Assembly (NCBI GenBank): GCA_030528445.1
Contig: JAUMYV010000013.1
Span: 1-37,448 of the forward strand
Length of the DNA: 37,448 nt
Direction: 5' to 3'
Origin: Porphyromonadaceae bacterium
Lineage (GTDB): Bacteria > Bacteroidota > Bacteroidia > Bacteroidales > Porphyromonadaceae
Shown: positions 1-8,508 of the stretch, piece by piece
Position numbering within the stretch: position 1 is the stretch's first letter
Layout of the letters: every line of letters begins with the position of its first letter
Made by a program: the position numbers and the translations under genes
Notes under the pieces: generated by a model
What the model saw: the letters and a program-made list of their open reading frames with translations, nothing else
Told to the model about the DNA's origin: nothing
Database searches by the model: none

Positions 1-69
1 AAAATCTCTAATGACCGCCATTAGAAACTCATCCTAATGACATTTCTGGGTTTATGCAAATATCAGCGG

Positions 70-570
70 TGGATTTATATTTTAGCTCAAATTTCAGAAT
101 GTTGATGAGGGAAATGCTCTGCAGAAGGACCAAAAACGGCAGACTGCATATTTGCCCCCTAGGAGGCTCTAGATTGAGTCCGAGCTTGTTTGGGCCACTT
201 AGTCCCAGCCGAATAAAATAATCGCTTAAAACGCTTGTTTTGTATTGTTTTGATAATGAGATGGATGAGATGGAATTTGCTCCGATTTGGTTTAAGTCAA
301 GCTCCGATTTCAGAATTTCTCTGCACTAATCTTTGCGGATGTGTGTACACATCGAGGCGGATTAGTCCTACAATCCCGAAAAAACGCTCAGAGTTTTTGG
401 GCTAAGTTGGACTTGTACCCCCAAAATGCTTGACCACATAAGTCCAATTTGGCAATAATTTATTTGCATATTTTAACTGAATTCGCGACAATCGATTCGG
501 AAAATCTTCTGTTTTTGGAGGCATTGCACGCAGCGGTGTCGCCGTCTACTAGAGCGTAGGGAGCAACCCC
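70..570 (+). repeat. Dispersed ~500-bp repeat, left copy
   Basis: This stretch is homologous to the reverse complement of 27160-27653. The best blocks are about 88-200, 300-335 (near identity over about 32 bases) and 343-470, where TAAGTCCAATTTGGCAA is shared exactly. The middle (about 200-300) is poorly conserved. No reading frame is kept between copies, so it is probably not a coding remnant. It contains hairpin potential, for example a 7-bp inverted repeat around TGTGTACACA at 338-353 and AAAAAC/GTTTTT arms near 381-398. It could be a non-autonomous mobile element or a structured RNA locus. The homology was found by eye; the exact ends are uncertain. Confidence 0.75.
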
Positions 571-618
571 GAGAGCAAGAAATGTCATGTCTTGCCGAGG
601 CATTAGCTAGATTATCCG

Positions 619-626
619 TACCTTTG
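619..626 (+). promoter_or_regulatory. Probable -7 element of the T9SS beta-propeller gene
   Basis: TACCTTTG matches the Bacteroidota -7 consensus TAnnTTTG and lies about 85 bases before the start codon at 712. The upstream -33 element is weak: TTG at 592-594 is 24 bases away, where about 20 is usual. Apart from this and the repeat, nothing else is seen in 1-711. Confidence 0.45.
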
Positions 627-711
627 AGCATAGACTTTTGATAGCTATACGTTTAGATGGGATTTCGTTTCTTGTTATATTACATATTGTATCATCATTA
701 AATAGCCTAGT

Positions 712-3700
712 ATGCTACGTTTAAATCATTTTACTGCTAGCCTTCTGCTCCTACTTACGCTCGCCACAGCCTTGTGGAGCTATGCCCAAGAAAGTAGAGA
801 AGGTGAAGCATATCGAACCTTTATTCCCGAGGGGCTGCCGCATGGCGCACCCGAATGGATGACCCAGCTACTCACGCCCGAGGGGGTAGATTACAACCAA
901 GTGAGAGATCAGTGGCTTGCGTTTAGGCGAGCCAATCCCCAGTATCAGCGCAAGACCCCTGCGACCAAACCTCTTATTCGCTTCATGCAGCGTTGGGAGG
1001 AGCACTACAGAGCCTATGCCGATGCCAACGGAATCATTCGCCTGCCCCTAGGGCGCGACTATAAGGCCGAGGTTAGTAGCATCAATCGCCTTGCCTCTAG
1101 GGAGCGCAGTGGGCTGAGGGCCACTGCGCTCGATGGCAACAAGTGGCAGATTCTGGCTCCGCTGATTACTTACAGCCACAGTACGAAAAAAGTAACGCCT
1201 TGGCAGGCCAACATCCATCGCCTCGGTGTCTCGCGTAGCTCACCGAGTACACTCTATGCAGGCTCGGAGACGGGTATGATATTCCGTACCGACGACAAGG
1301 GCGAGCACTGGCATCCGTGTAGCCCCAATCACTACTTTGGGGGCGAAGTCAATAGTGTAGAGGTATCCTATCAGACGCCAGAGAAGGTTGTTGTCGGGGC
1401 TGGAGGGTATGTTTGGCTGACGACAGATGGCGGCGAGAATTGGCGAGACATTACACCAGAGCAGCAACGCAATGAGCTGATTCGTGATGTGGTTTTCCAT
1501 CCCGAGAACGACAACTTCATTCTCGTTGGTACCGCTAGGGGGTTGTATCGTACCGAAGACGCGGGGCTTACCTGGACGAAGGTTATACAGGCGCAGTGCT
1601 ACGACATCAAGTTCCAGTACGGAGCCAAGCGAATCTATGCCCTTGCAGGGCGCCCAGGGGCGGTAGCCTTCTACACCAGCGTAGACGGTGGTAAAACGTT
1701 CTCGCCCAGAGAGCTGGGCGCGCCAATCCTGGCAGGGCGCATCGGTCTCTCTTACTCCGAGAAGGGGCGCGACTACGTCTATGTTTGGGCGACCGAGGGG
1801 CGCTATCTCAATCACCCAGAGGAGTTTTTTATTGGTAAACCTCTGCTCTTCAAGAGTACGGACTCGGGCGCATCCTTCGCCATGAATCGAGAGGTTGCCG
1901 ACAAGCTGGAGCATGGTGACAAAAACGGAGGGCAGGGCTACTATGACCTAACTTGTCTTGCCTCTCCACACAACCCCGAATGGGTTTTCTTTGGTCTGAT
2001 GCATACCTATTTTTCCCCCGATGGCGGCACAACCGTCCAGAACAAAGGTGGATACTATGGTCAATTTGAGCTGCACTCGGATCAGCAGGATATGCATATC
2101 GTAGGCAACGATACTTGGCTCTCGACCGATGGTGGGATTATTTATTCCTCTGACTTCTTCCAGAAGCACGCCGAGCCTCGCATCCGTGGTATTTATGCCT
2201 GCGAATTTTGGGGCTTCGACCAAGGGTGGAATGAGGACGTTATGGTCGGCGGACGCTTCCACAATGGCAATATGGCGCAGATGGATAGCTACGAGGGCAT
2301 CAGCATCAGCATGGGCGGTAGCGAACAAGCTACGGGGCACCTGCTGCTGAGCAACCCGCGCAAGGTTCTCTTCTCCGACACCGAAAACGTTATCATCCCC
2401 GATGATTGGAAGAAAGATTTTGTCCCCTTTGGCAATATCGGCAAATACCCCTACGAAAGCTCCCAATTTGGTATCGGTCTGACCTTCGACCCTCGCTATG
2501 CCAAGTGTTTCTATAATGTGCAGGATGGTGGGAACGAACTGCGTTACCTCTGGAAGACCATTGACGACGGCGAGAGCTACACGCTGCTATACACCTTCCA
2601 GGCGCCAATCTCCTCTGTTGGTATCTCTAGGGTCAATCCCGATCGAATGGTTGTCTGCACCAGTCTCGGTCTCTACCAGTCGGTCGATGGCGGGAAAACA
2701 TTTGCCAAGGTAACCACCGCTCCCGAGGAGCTAAACAATATCCCCAATAGCTTCGTGGCCATGCATCCGCGCAACGAGCAGGAGTTCTGGATCTCTTGCT
2801 ACAACAATCAGAGTGTTTGGCGAACGAAGGACGCTGGGCTGACGTGGAAGGAAATTGGTCGCGAGGCCAAGTTCGATCATGACCTCTTCAGGAATGATTT
2901 CTTCTTCAGATACATCTTCCTCACGGGGAACGAGAAGAATGCCGCCTACGCAATCGTCGGAGCTATTCGCCCCTACAACGCAATCAATATGAGTCTGCGC
3001 AGTCGGATTGCCTACCGAGACGACACAACCAAGGGTTGGGTCGATCTCTCCGATGGTCTGCCCTATGGCTTGTCGATCAATAAGCTACTGCCTTTCTACA
3101 AAAAGGGAGTGCTCCGCCTAGCCTCTAGCAATGGGATTTGGGAGCGTCCGCTGATTGATCCGAACTTCAGACCTGTGGCTCAACCCATCATCCTCAATAG
3201 TGGTGCGGGCGAGTTTGCCACGACCAACGAGGTGGAGCTCGACAGTTACTCCATCGTCAACCAAGACGATGCCCAGTGGAGCTGGAGCTTTAGCCCCGCT
3301 CCGCTACACGTGAGTGACCCGAACGCACGCAACCCTAAGATCCGCATCGCGCCCAATACGACTTACGATGTGACCCTCACTATTACTACCCCTCAAGGTA
3401 GCGACACCAAGACCGTGAAGAGTATGATTGTAGGTAAGGCCACTGTACCGCCCTATACTGACCCAACCGATGCGCAGGAAGTAGAGATGATGGCCAAAGA
3501 CATCGTGCTTCGTCGCCACCTAATCCGTCAAGGTGAGCAGATTGCGCTCTCTTTCGGTGGTCTGACCCTACCTGTGGTGCTACACGTCTACGACATTCAG
3601 GGGCGTGAGGTAATGAGAAGTGAGTTGTCTCCTAGAGAAGCAACCCACCTCGATACCTCTAGGCTCCCCGTTGGTGCGTACATTTACACAGCGGAGAGCA

Positions 3701-3738
3701 CAGAAATCAAGAAGAGCGGACGTTTGCTCATTCATTAG
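712..3738 (+). CDS. Secreted Vps10/BNR-repeat beta-propeller protein with T9SS C-terminal sorting domain
   Basis: A 1008-residue protein with a clear signal peptide (hydrophobic core LLLLLTLATAL, probable cleavage after SYA near residue 25). Asp-box (BNR) repeats of the type xTxDxGxxW appear at about residues 191 (RTDDKGEHW), 235 (TTDGGENW), 280 (RTEDAGLTW), 382 (STDSGASF), 656 (SVDGGKTF) and 704 (RTKDAGLTW). This is the pattern of sortilin/Vps10-like or xyloglucanase-like beta-propellers. A PKD-like beta-sandwich follows at about 830-910. The last roughly 70 residues (LHVYDIQGREVMRS, LPVGAYIY, ending GRLLIH) form a type A Por secretion sorting domain, so the protein should cross the outer membrane by the type IX system and be anchored or released at the surface. 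The ligand or substrate cannot be read from the sequence; no sialidase or glycosidase catalytic set is evident. The start at 712 puts the signal peptide at the N-terminus. Confidence 0.88.
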   Translation: MLRLNHFTASLLLLLTLATALWSYAQESREGEAYRTFIPEGLPHGAPEWMTQLLTPEGVDYNQVRDQWLAFRRANPQYQRKTPATKPLIRFMQRWEEHYRAYADANGIIRLPLGRDYKAEVSSINRLASRERSGLRATALDGNKWQILAPLITYSHSTKKVTPWQANIHRLGVSRSSPSTLYAGSETGMIFRTDDKGEHWHPCSPNHYFGGEVNSVEVSYQTPEKVVVGAGGYVWLTTDGGENWRDITPEQQRNELIRDVVFHPENDNFILVGTARGLYRTEDAGLTWTKVIQAQCYDIKFQYGAKRIYALAGRPGAVAFYTSVDGGKTFSPRELGAPILAGRIGLSYSEKGRDYVYVWATEGRYLNHPEEFFIGKPLLFKSTDSGASFAMNREVADKLEHGDKNGGQGYYDLTCLASPHNPEWVFFGLMHTYFSPDGGTTVQNKGGYYGQFELHSDQQDMHIVGNDTWLSTDGGIIYSSDFFQKHAEPRIRGIYACEFWGFDQGWNEDVMVGGRFHNGNMAQMDSYEGISISMGGSEQATGHLLLSNPRKVLFSDTENVIIPDDWKKDFVPFGNIGKYPYESSQFGIGLTFDPRYAKCFYNVQDGGNELRYLWKTIDDGESYTLLYTFQAPISSVGISRVNPDRMVVCTSLGLYQSVDGGKTFAKVTTAPEELNNIPNSFVAMHPRNEQEFWISCYNNQSVWRTKDAGLTWKEIGREAKFDHDLFRNDFFFRYIFLTGNEKNAAYAIVGAIRPYNAINMSLRSRIAYRDDTTKGWVDLSDGLPYGLSINKLLPFYKKGVLRLASSNGIWERPLIDPNFRPVAQPIILNSGAGEFATTNEVELDSYSIVNQDDAQWSWSFSPAPLHVSDPNARNPKIRIAPNTTYDVTLTITTPQGSDTKTVKSMIVGKATVPPYTDPTDAQEVEMMAKDIVLRRHLIRQGEQIALSFGGLTLPVVLHVYDIQGREVMRSELSPREATHLDTSRLPVGAYIYTAESTEIKKSGRLLIH

Positions 3739-3760
3739 ACCCTGTAAACATTGCTAAATC

Positions 3761-3806
3761 AAAAAGGGGGCTGTGTCAAAATTGGCTTTTGGCACAGCCC
3801 CTTTTA
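3761..3806. terminator. Bidirectional terminator hairpin between convergent genes
   Basis: AAAAAGGGGGCTGTGTCA at 3761-3778 pairs with TGGCACAGCCCCTTTT at 3790-3805 (one bulged G, one wobble pair). It lies just after the T9SS gene and ends in a T-run. The A-run on the other side gives a T-run for the minus strand, so it could also end the TonB-receptor transcript. Confidence 0.7.
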
Positions 3807-3965
3807 GGTGTTTCAGGATGCGCAAGATGCAAGGCACTAAGACTGAGGCTAAGGGAGCATACTAGAGTATGTGACCGAAGCCGAATGTCGCAAGTAACAC
3901 AGCAGTTTGCGTATTATGACACACCGTCCTTTTTAGGTGTCTGAGAATGCGCATTCTGACACACC
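3807..3965. repeat. Tandem long-hairpin repeat (MITE- or REP-like)
   Basis: Two consecutive hairpins have the same ends. The first, 3807-3925, begins GGTGTTTCAGGATGCGCAA and ends with the approximate reverse complement (TTGCGTATTATGACACACC). It holds an inner CATACT/AGTATG hairpin. The second, 3936-3965, begins GGTGTCTGAGAATGC and ends GCATTCTGACACACC. It looks like the first with its middle deleted. Both are preceded by CCTTTT(T)AGGTG and followed by CACACCG. No coding capacity. I associate similar repeats with Porphyromonas genomes, but cannot check this here. Confidence 0.6.
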
Positions 3966-3990
3966 GCCATTGCGTTGGGTTGATTGATGG

Positions 3991-6201
3991 CTAGAACCTA
4001 TACGTCGTGGAGAGGACGAGCGAGCGACCCGCCCCCGAGATTCCAGAGCTATATGGGCGATAGCGTCGGTCGGTGATGTTCTCTATCGCAGCCGTTACGA
4101 ACCAGCGTCTAGATATCTGATAGTGGCTGCGTAGGTTGAGTATCAACCAAGCAGGTGCGTAGGTATTACCCGCTGCATCTTTGGCGTAAATCTCGGTTTT
4201 ACCCCGCTCGTCTAGATGTAGATCGGCATGCTTGCGCTCGGCTTGCATGCGGCTTTCTAGGCAGATGCGCAGGGATTTGGTCGAGAAGTCTAACCCTGCG
4301 CGGGCGAATAGGGGGGCTGCGTGGCGTAGGGGCGAAGAGGATTGGTCGTCTAGCTCCTCTCTGCCTTGCTGATAGTTCACCTCGGCGAATGCTGATAGCC
4401 CCGAGACCTCCTTAGTCCTTAACAGCAGATAAGCCCCGTAGACCTCGGCAAAGGCAGCATTCTGTATTGCCAGTACGCGGCTTAGCTCGCCCTTGTACAT
4501 CACTTCGGTCTCGCCAGTAGGTAGGCGAAATGGACGACGCACTAGTGCGTTGCTCAGATGTGTGTAGAAGCCCGAGAGCTCGATTTCGCCCCAAGAGAAA
4601 TGGCCTCTAGCCGTGAGGTCAATCCCGTGGGCATACTCTGGTTTGAGCGCAGGGTTGGGCATCACGACGGACTGATCTACCGAGTCGAAGAGCTTGCCCA
4701 TGTCGTCTACATTGGGAGCACGGAAGCCTCTCGATAGGTTGAGATTGAATGTCAAGGACTGAGAGGGCTGATAGTTTAGCCCTAGATTGCCCGATAGCGA
4801 CCCTGCCTGATTGGTCTGATGTGCATCGAAGGCTAGCGTAAAGCCTGGGTTGGTGAAGTTGGCATCGATCCGATAGAGGTTGTATCTCGTCCCAGCATAC
4901 GCCTCCAAGCTCTTGCCGAACCTCCATGCCCCTTGCAGATACGCCCCTGCCGAGTGCCATGAGGCTTGGGGGTAGCGAGAGGCGGTGCGATCATTCGTTT
5001 TTTTCTCTATATCGTAGGCCTCTCCCGTAGATTTAACTTGATCTAGCACATACTCTAGACCGTAGTTCCACACGGCTTTGGCTGCCGTTTTCTTTAGATC
5101 TAGATTGAGCGAATAGGCATCGACCTGCTCGGTTTGGGTGCTTCGGATAGACTTGTTGAGTGTCCTGTCGATACGGCTTTCTTCAAAATTCTGTAGGGCT
5201 AGGCGCAGGTCTATTTGATCGTATAGGATGCAGGGCTTCGTATGGCTCAGATGAAGCAGATTCATCATCCACTTCTGCGGTCCATAGCTCCACTCTGCGT
5301 AGCGAGGTAGCCCTTTGCGCAGACGGTTGTGGCGGTCGTAGCGACCATAGGGCGAGGTTTCTGATAGATGAAAGGCATACTCCACTAGCCAAGTATCGGA
5401 GGGTTTGTATAGAACCTTCTGCATGATGTTGCTCTGGTTGTAGGCCGAGGGTGTCTGGACTCGTGGATCGGGGTTGTCGAGTACGAGATCCGCTTTGTGA
5501 TCGGCGCGGCGCACGACGAAGGGTTTGAGGTAGTTCTCTGGCCCATAGCTCCCTTGTCTGAGGTCGCCGAACTCGAAGTTGCTGATGCTCGTCAGGAAAG
5601 CCCATCGGCGTAGGCTGATCTGGAAGTCGAAGTGTCCCGTACGTTCGTTGTTGGCGGAGGCATACCGCCCCGATGTGGATCCCGATATCCTGATGAGGCG
5701 ACCACCGCTGAGCTTGGGCGATAGAGTGCGAAAGTCCATTACGCCTCCAATGGCATCGCTGCCATAGAGCACAGACCCAGATCCGAAGAGGACTTGGGCC
5801 TGCTCCATGGTTAGAGGGTCTAGGGAAATCACATTTTGGATATTGCCCGAGCGGTAGATCGCTGTATTCATACGTACCCCATCGACCGAATAGAGCAACC
5901 TATTGGTGGCAAACCCTCTGATCATCGGGCTGCCACCACCTTGCTGACTTTTCTGTATGTAGACGCGCCCCGAAGCACCAAGCAGATCTGCTGTGGTCTG
6001 AGGTTGATACAGGATCACCTCTTTGGGGTTGATGCTGATGCGCCCAGACCTCCACGCCTCGGCCAGTGGGCTGGGAGGAGGAGCTTGTACGACCAGCTCG
6101 TCGAGCTTGATGCTAAGGGTGTCGCTCTGCCCGAGAGTGGGCAGGGGGGCTAAAGCCATTAGAGAGACGCCGATAGCCGTGAGTTGATGTTTTGCAGTCA
6201 T
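3991..6201 (-). CDS. TonB-dependent outer-membrane receptor, heme/hemoglobin type
   Basis: A 736-residue outer-membrane barrel with an N-terminal signal sequence (ALAPLPTLGQS) and a TonB-box-like segment (LDELVVQAP). The plug domain at about 60-160 contains SPMIRGFATNRLLYSVDGVR and VLFGSGSVLYGSDAIGGV, typical of the TonB-hemoglobin/transferrin/lactoferrin receptor family (HmuR/HemR-like). The FRAP motif is present near residue 494 (GFRAPNVDDMGKLFD), followed by NPALKPE in place of the usual NPxL block. The chain ends in a terminal beta strand with final aromatic residue (LVLSTTYRF). No carboxypeptidase-regulatory-like extension precedes the plug, unlike SusC proteins. It would import heme or a metal complex into the periplasm using TonB/ExbBD. 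No partner lipoprotein or HmuY-like gene is adjacent. The substrate is inferred from family resemblance only; a siderophore or cobalamin-type ligand is possible. Confidence 0.85.
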   Translation of the reverse strand: MTAKHQLTAIGVSLMALAPLPTLGQSDTLSIKLDELVVQAPPPSPLAEAWRSGRISINPKEVILYQPQTTADLLGASGRVYIQKSQQGGGSPMIRGFATNRLLYSVDGVRMNTAIYRSGNIQNVISLDPLTMEQAQVLFGSGSVLYGSDAIGGVMDFRTLSPKLSGGRLIRISGSTSGRYASANNERTGHFDFQISLRRWAFLTSISNFEFGDLRQGSYGPENYLKPFVVRRADHKADLVLDNPDPRVQTPSAYNQSNIMQKVLYKPSDTWLVEYAFHLSETSPYGRYDRHNRLRKGLPRYAEWSYGPQKWMMNLLHLSHTKPCILYDQIDLRLALQNFEESRIDRTLNKSIRSTQTEQVDAYSLNLDLKKTAAKAVWNYGLEYVLDQVKSTGEAYDIEKKTNDRTASRYPQASWHSAGAYLQGAWRFGKSLEAYAGTRYNLYRIDANFTNPGFTLAFDAHQTNQAGSLSGNLGLNYQPSQSLTFNLNLSRGFRAPNVDDMGKLFDSVDQSVVMPNPALKPEYAHGIDLTARGHFSWGEIELSGFYTHLSNALVRRPFRLPTGETEVMYKGELSRVLAIQNAAFAEVYGAYLLLRTKEVSGLSAFAEVNYQQGREELDDQSSSPLRHAAPLFARAGLDFSTKSLRICLESRMQAERKHADLHLDERGKTEIYAKDAAGNTYAPAWLILNLRSHYQISRRWFVTAAIENITDRRYRPYSSGISGAGRSLVLSTTYRF

Positions 6202-6245
6202 TGCGTTAGTAAATAAGTTTGGTTAATTCATCGCTGTGTGAGCCA

Positions 6246-6253
6246 CAAAGTTA
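6246..6253 (-). promoter_or_regulatory. Probable -7 element of the TonB-receptor gene
   Basis: On the minus strand this reads TAACTTTG, an exact match to TAnnTTTG, about 45 bases upstream of the start codon at 6201. No clear -33 element is seen at the usual distance. The rest of the 379-base divergent intergenic region (6202-6580) shows no other strong signal, except a weak TTG (6521) and TAGGTCTG (6546) pair that could serve the leucine-rich-repeat gene. No iron-box-like palindrome was noticed. Confidence 0.5.
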
Positions 6254-6580
6254 AGACAATTCGTGGCCAACGAGCTAAGTTAGTACACAAAGCTTTCGGA
6301 TTTTCAACGCTGCACGCAGACTGGCGACAAGCGGGAACCAATCTCCGAAGTAATTCAGTGATTTTGCAAATCTGGTTTTCGCGCTTTGGGCGATAAATCT
6401 CGGGATTGGAAGAATATGGGTATATTTACGGACGTAAATAAAGGGGAACAGAGCCGAAACTAGATAGGGAAAAGAATGATTTTGCTCGTCGTGTTGCTTC
6501 TCGGTTTGTAGTATGGACTATTGAGCTGGGGGGAGTTCCTCGTTATAGGTCTGTGCTAATTGATTCAATTTAAGTCGTAT

Positions 6581-8218
6581 ATGAACTATCACTACATCAG
6601 AAACAAATTCGGCCTATTGCTGCTGGCCGTAGTTACTTTCGTGAGCTTGGGTGAAGCCTATGCTCAGGAGGCGCAGCTTGTGACCCAAGAAGCCATCGGC
6701 AAGAAGATCAATCTCCTCATATCGGCTAAGGGTGATGTGACGCTAGAGGGAGTCGCCGAGCCTGTCAAGCTGGGGCAGAGAGAGGATTATACGCTTACCT
6801 CTCAGACAATCAAGATCAAGGGAGACTTGACTAAGCTCTACTGTGACCAAGTAGATCTGACGAGCCTTGAGCTGATCGATTTGGTCAATTTGGATGAATT
6901 GCAGTGTACTGCCAATCATCTTAGCAAGCTAGACGTGAGCAAAAGCCCAAAGCTCAAAAAACTTTGGTGTAATGATAACCAACTCAAGGAGCTGAACCTC
7001 GGATCTAATACAGAACTAGAGTCGCTTGTCTGCCACAAGAACCCTCTAGAGGGGCTCAACCTCAAGGCCAACGTCAACCTTCTAGAGCTGTCGGCGTACG
7101 AGTGTGGACTTACCGAGATTGATCTGAGCGCTCAGGTCAATCTCACGGGGTTACTGCTCCAAGGCAATCGGCTGACTAAGCTAGACCTGCGTCCTCTCGT
7201 TAGTCTCAAGGAGCTAAGTTGCGCCAACAACAAGCTCGGGAGCATTGATGTATCGTCAAACACCCACCTTGTGGCGCTACAGTGCTCCAGCTGCGACCTC
7301 AAGACCCTAGATGTGTCTAAGCTCTTGGAGCTAGCCACCCTAGACTGTGCGAATAACAATCTGACCGAGCTAGACGTAAGGCATAACTTGGCTCTAGAGG
7401 ATCTAGATGCAGGCTCCAATCAGCTCACATCGCTTGTTACGGTTTTCAATCCCAGCCTCTTCAGGCTATTCGTGGACAATAACCAGCTCTCATCTCTAGA
7501 CCTGTATCAGAATACAGAACTAGAGTCGCTCAATATCAGTGGTAATCAGTTCTCAAGTCTAGATATTTCGCCTTTGACCTCTTTGGTGGAGCTATTCGTT
7601 ACGAATAATAAGTTCAAAAATCTGGATGTAGCACACCTAGCAGAGCTGACGATATATTCTTGTGCGATGAATGAGTTCACGGAGCTTGATCTGTCTGGTC
7701 TGCACAAGCTACAGGTCGCTTTCCTATTTGACAATAAGCTATCAGAGCCCGCTATCGACAAACTTGTCGGTCAGCTCCCCTCCAACGTAGAGCAAGGGCC
7801 AGATACGTGGGGCTTGGCTTATGTGATCAATACGCTCTCGGATACAGAAGCCAACGTCTGCTCGGATCGTGCCGTTAAGGCGGCCCAAGCCAAGCAATGG
7901 GTCATCTTTGACTACTATGGTGGAGAGGAAGACGAGGAGGGTAATATCGGCCACGAGTATTCTGGTACGCCCGCGCCTGTCCTACCAGTTGATGGCGGTT
8001 TTAAGTTCTCTGTCTATCCCAACCCAGCCAAGGACTACATAGAGGTGCGTGGCGCAGTAGCAGGGGAGCTCGTCCGGATCCTTACTGTGGAGGGTAGGCA
8101 AGTGGCTCAGCATCGGGCAGACGAAAATGGTCTGGCACGTATTCCTGTGGCTCATCTGCCTCACGGGCACTACCTTGTACGCTCGATTGGCCACGTTGCC
8201 AAGTTGATGATTCGCTAG
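6581..8218 (+). CDS. Secreted leucine-rich-repeat protein with T9SS sorting domain
   Basis: A 545-residue protein. I choose the ATG at 6581 rather than the upstream in-frame TTG at 6560 because it places the signal peptide (GLLLLAVVTFVSLGEAYAQ) at the N-terminus. From about residue 70 to 390 it consists of some 14-15 leucine-rich repeats of 21 residues, consensus LxxLxCxxNxLxxLDVSxNxx. Many repeats carry a Cys at the strand position, as in BspA- or internalin J-like repeats. After a short acidic linker (GGEEDEEGN) the last roughly 75 residues (FSVYPNPAKDYIEV, HLPHGHYLVR, KLMIR) are a type A Por sorting domain, giving export through the type IX system. LRR surface proteins of this kind often bind host matrix or other bacteria; the ligand here is unknown. 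It is transcribed divergently from the TonB receptor. Confidence 0.88.
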   Translation: MNYHYIRNKFGLLLLAVVTFVSLGEAYAQEAQLVTQEAIGKKINLLISAKGDVTLEGVAEPVKLGQREDYTLTSQTIKIKGDLTKLYCDQVDLTSLELIDLVNLDELQCTANHLSKLDVSKSPKLKKLWCNDNQLKELNLGSNTELESLVCHKNPLEGLNLKANVNLLELSAYECGLTEIDLSAQVNLTGLLLQGNRLTKLDLRPLVSLKELSCANNKLGSIDVSSNTHLVALQCSSCDLKTLDVSKLLELATLDCANNNLTELDVRHNLALEDLDAGSNQLTSLVTVFNPSLFRLFVDNNQLSSLDLYQNTELESLNISGNQFSSLDISPLTSLVELFVTNNKFKNLDVAHLAELTIYSCAMNEFTELDLSGLHKLQVAFLFDNKLSEPAIDKLVGQLPSNVEQGPDTWGLAYVINTLSDTEANVCSDRAVKAAQAKQWVIFDYYGGEEDEEGNIGHEYSGTPAPVLPVDGGFKFSVYPNPAKDYIEVRGAVAGELVRILTVEGRQVAQHRADENGLARIPVAHLPHGHYLVRSIGHVAKLMIR

Positions 8219-8269
8219 GCCCCTTGCCCCTGATTTGGGCGATATGTGATATTCGCCTAGACACTCCTC

Positions 8270-8319
8270 AAAGACTTCGCTCAACTTGTAGATACACCCT
8301 GCTTTTGAGCGAGGTCTTT
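8270..8319 (+). terminator. Hairpin terminator after the LRR gene
   Basis: Arms 8270-8284 (AAAGACTTCGCTCAA) and 8305-8319 (TTGAGCGAGGTCTTT) pair over 15 bases with one wobble; the loop is 20 bases. It lies 52 bases after the LRR stop codon. The following T-run is short, so termination may be partial. Confidence 0.6.
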
Positions 8320-8344
8320 GCTCTTATGTTTCAAAAAAATAAGC

Positions 8345-8352
8345 TAACTTTG
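8345..8352 (+). promoter_or_regulatory. Probable -7 element of secDF
   Basis: TAACTTTG matches TAnnTTTG exactly. A TTTG at 8317-8320 lies 24 bases upstream, longer than the usual spacing. The predicted leader to the secDF start at 8509 is about 150 bases and can form an AGAGAGAA (8412-8419) / TTCTCTCT (8445-8452) stem. No small reading frame starting with ATG was seen in the leader. Confidence 0.5.
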
Positions 8353-8508
8353 CGCCCGACTCCTGTAGTGCCTAGAGCTCTGGTAAATTTGTCGTCTTAC
8401 TAGATTGGTTTAGAGAGAAAAAGCCATCGAAGATTAACCTAGAGTTCTCTCTGCGTGAGCCTGTAACACTTTAGAATTATAACTAAACTAAAAGATAAAT
8501 AGTACACG

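Noticed and set aside
1240-2466. Minus-strand open frames (224 and 172 residues) opposite the T9SS beta-propeller gene
   Set aside because: They overlap a well-supported gene, have no protein-like motifs and arise from its codon pattern.
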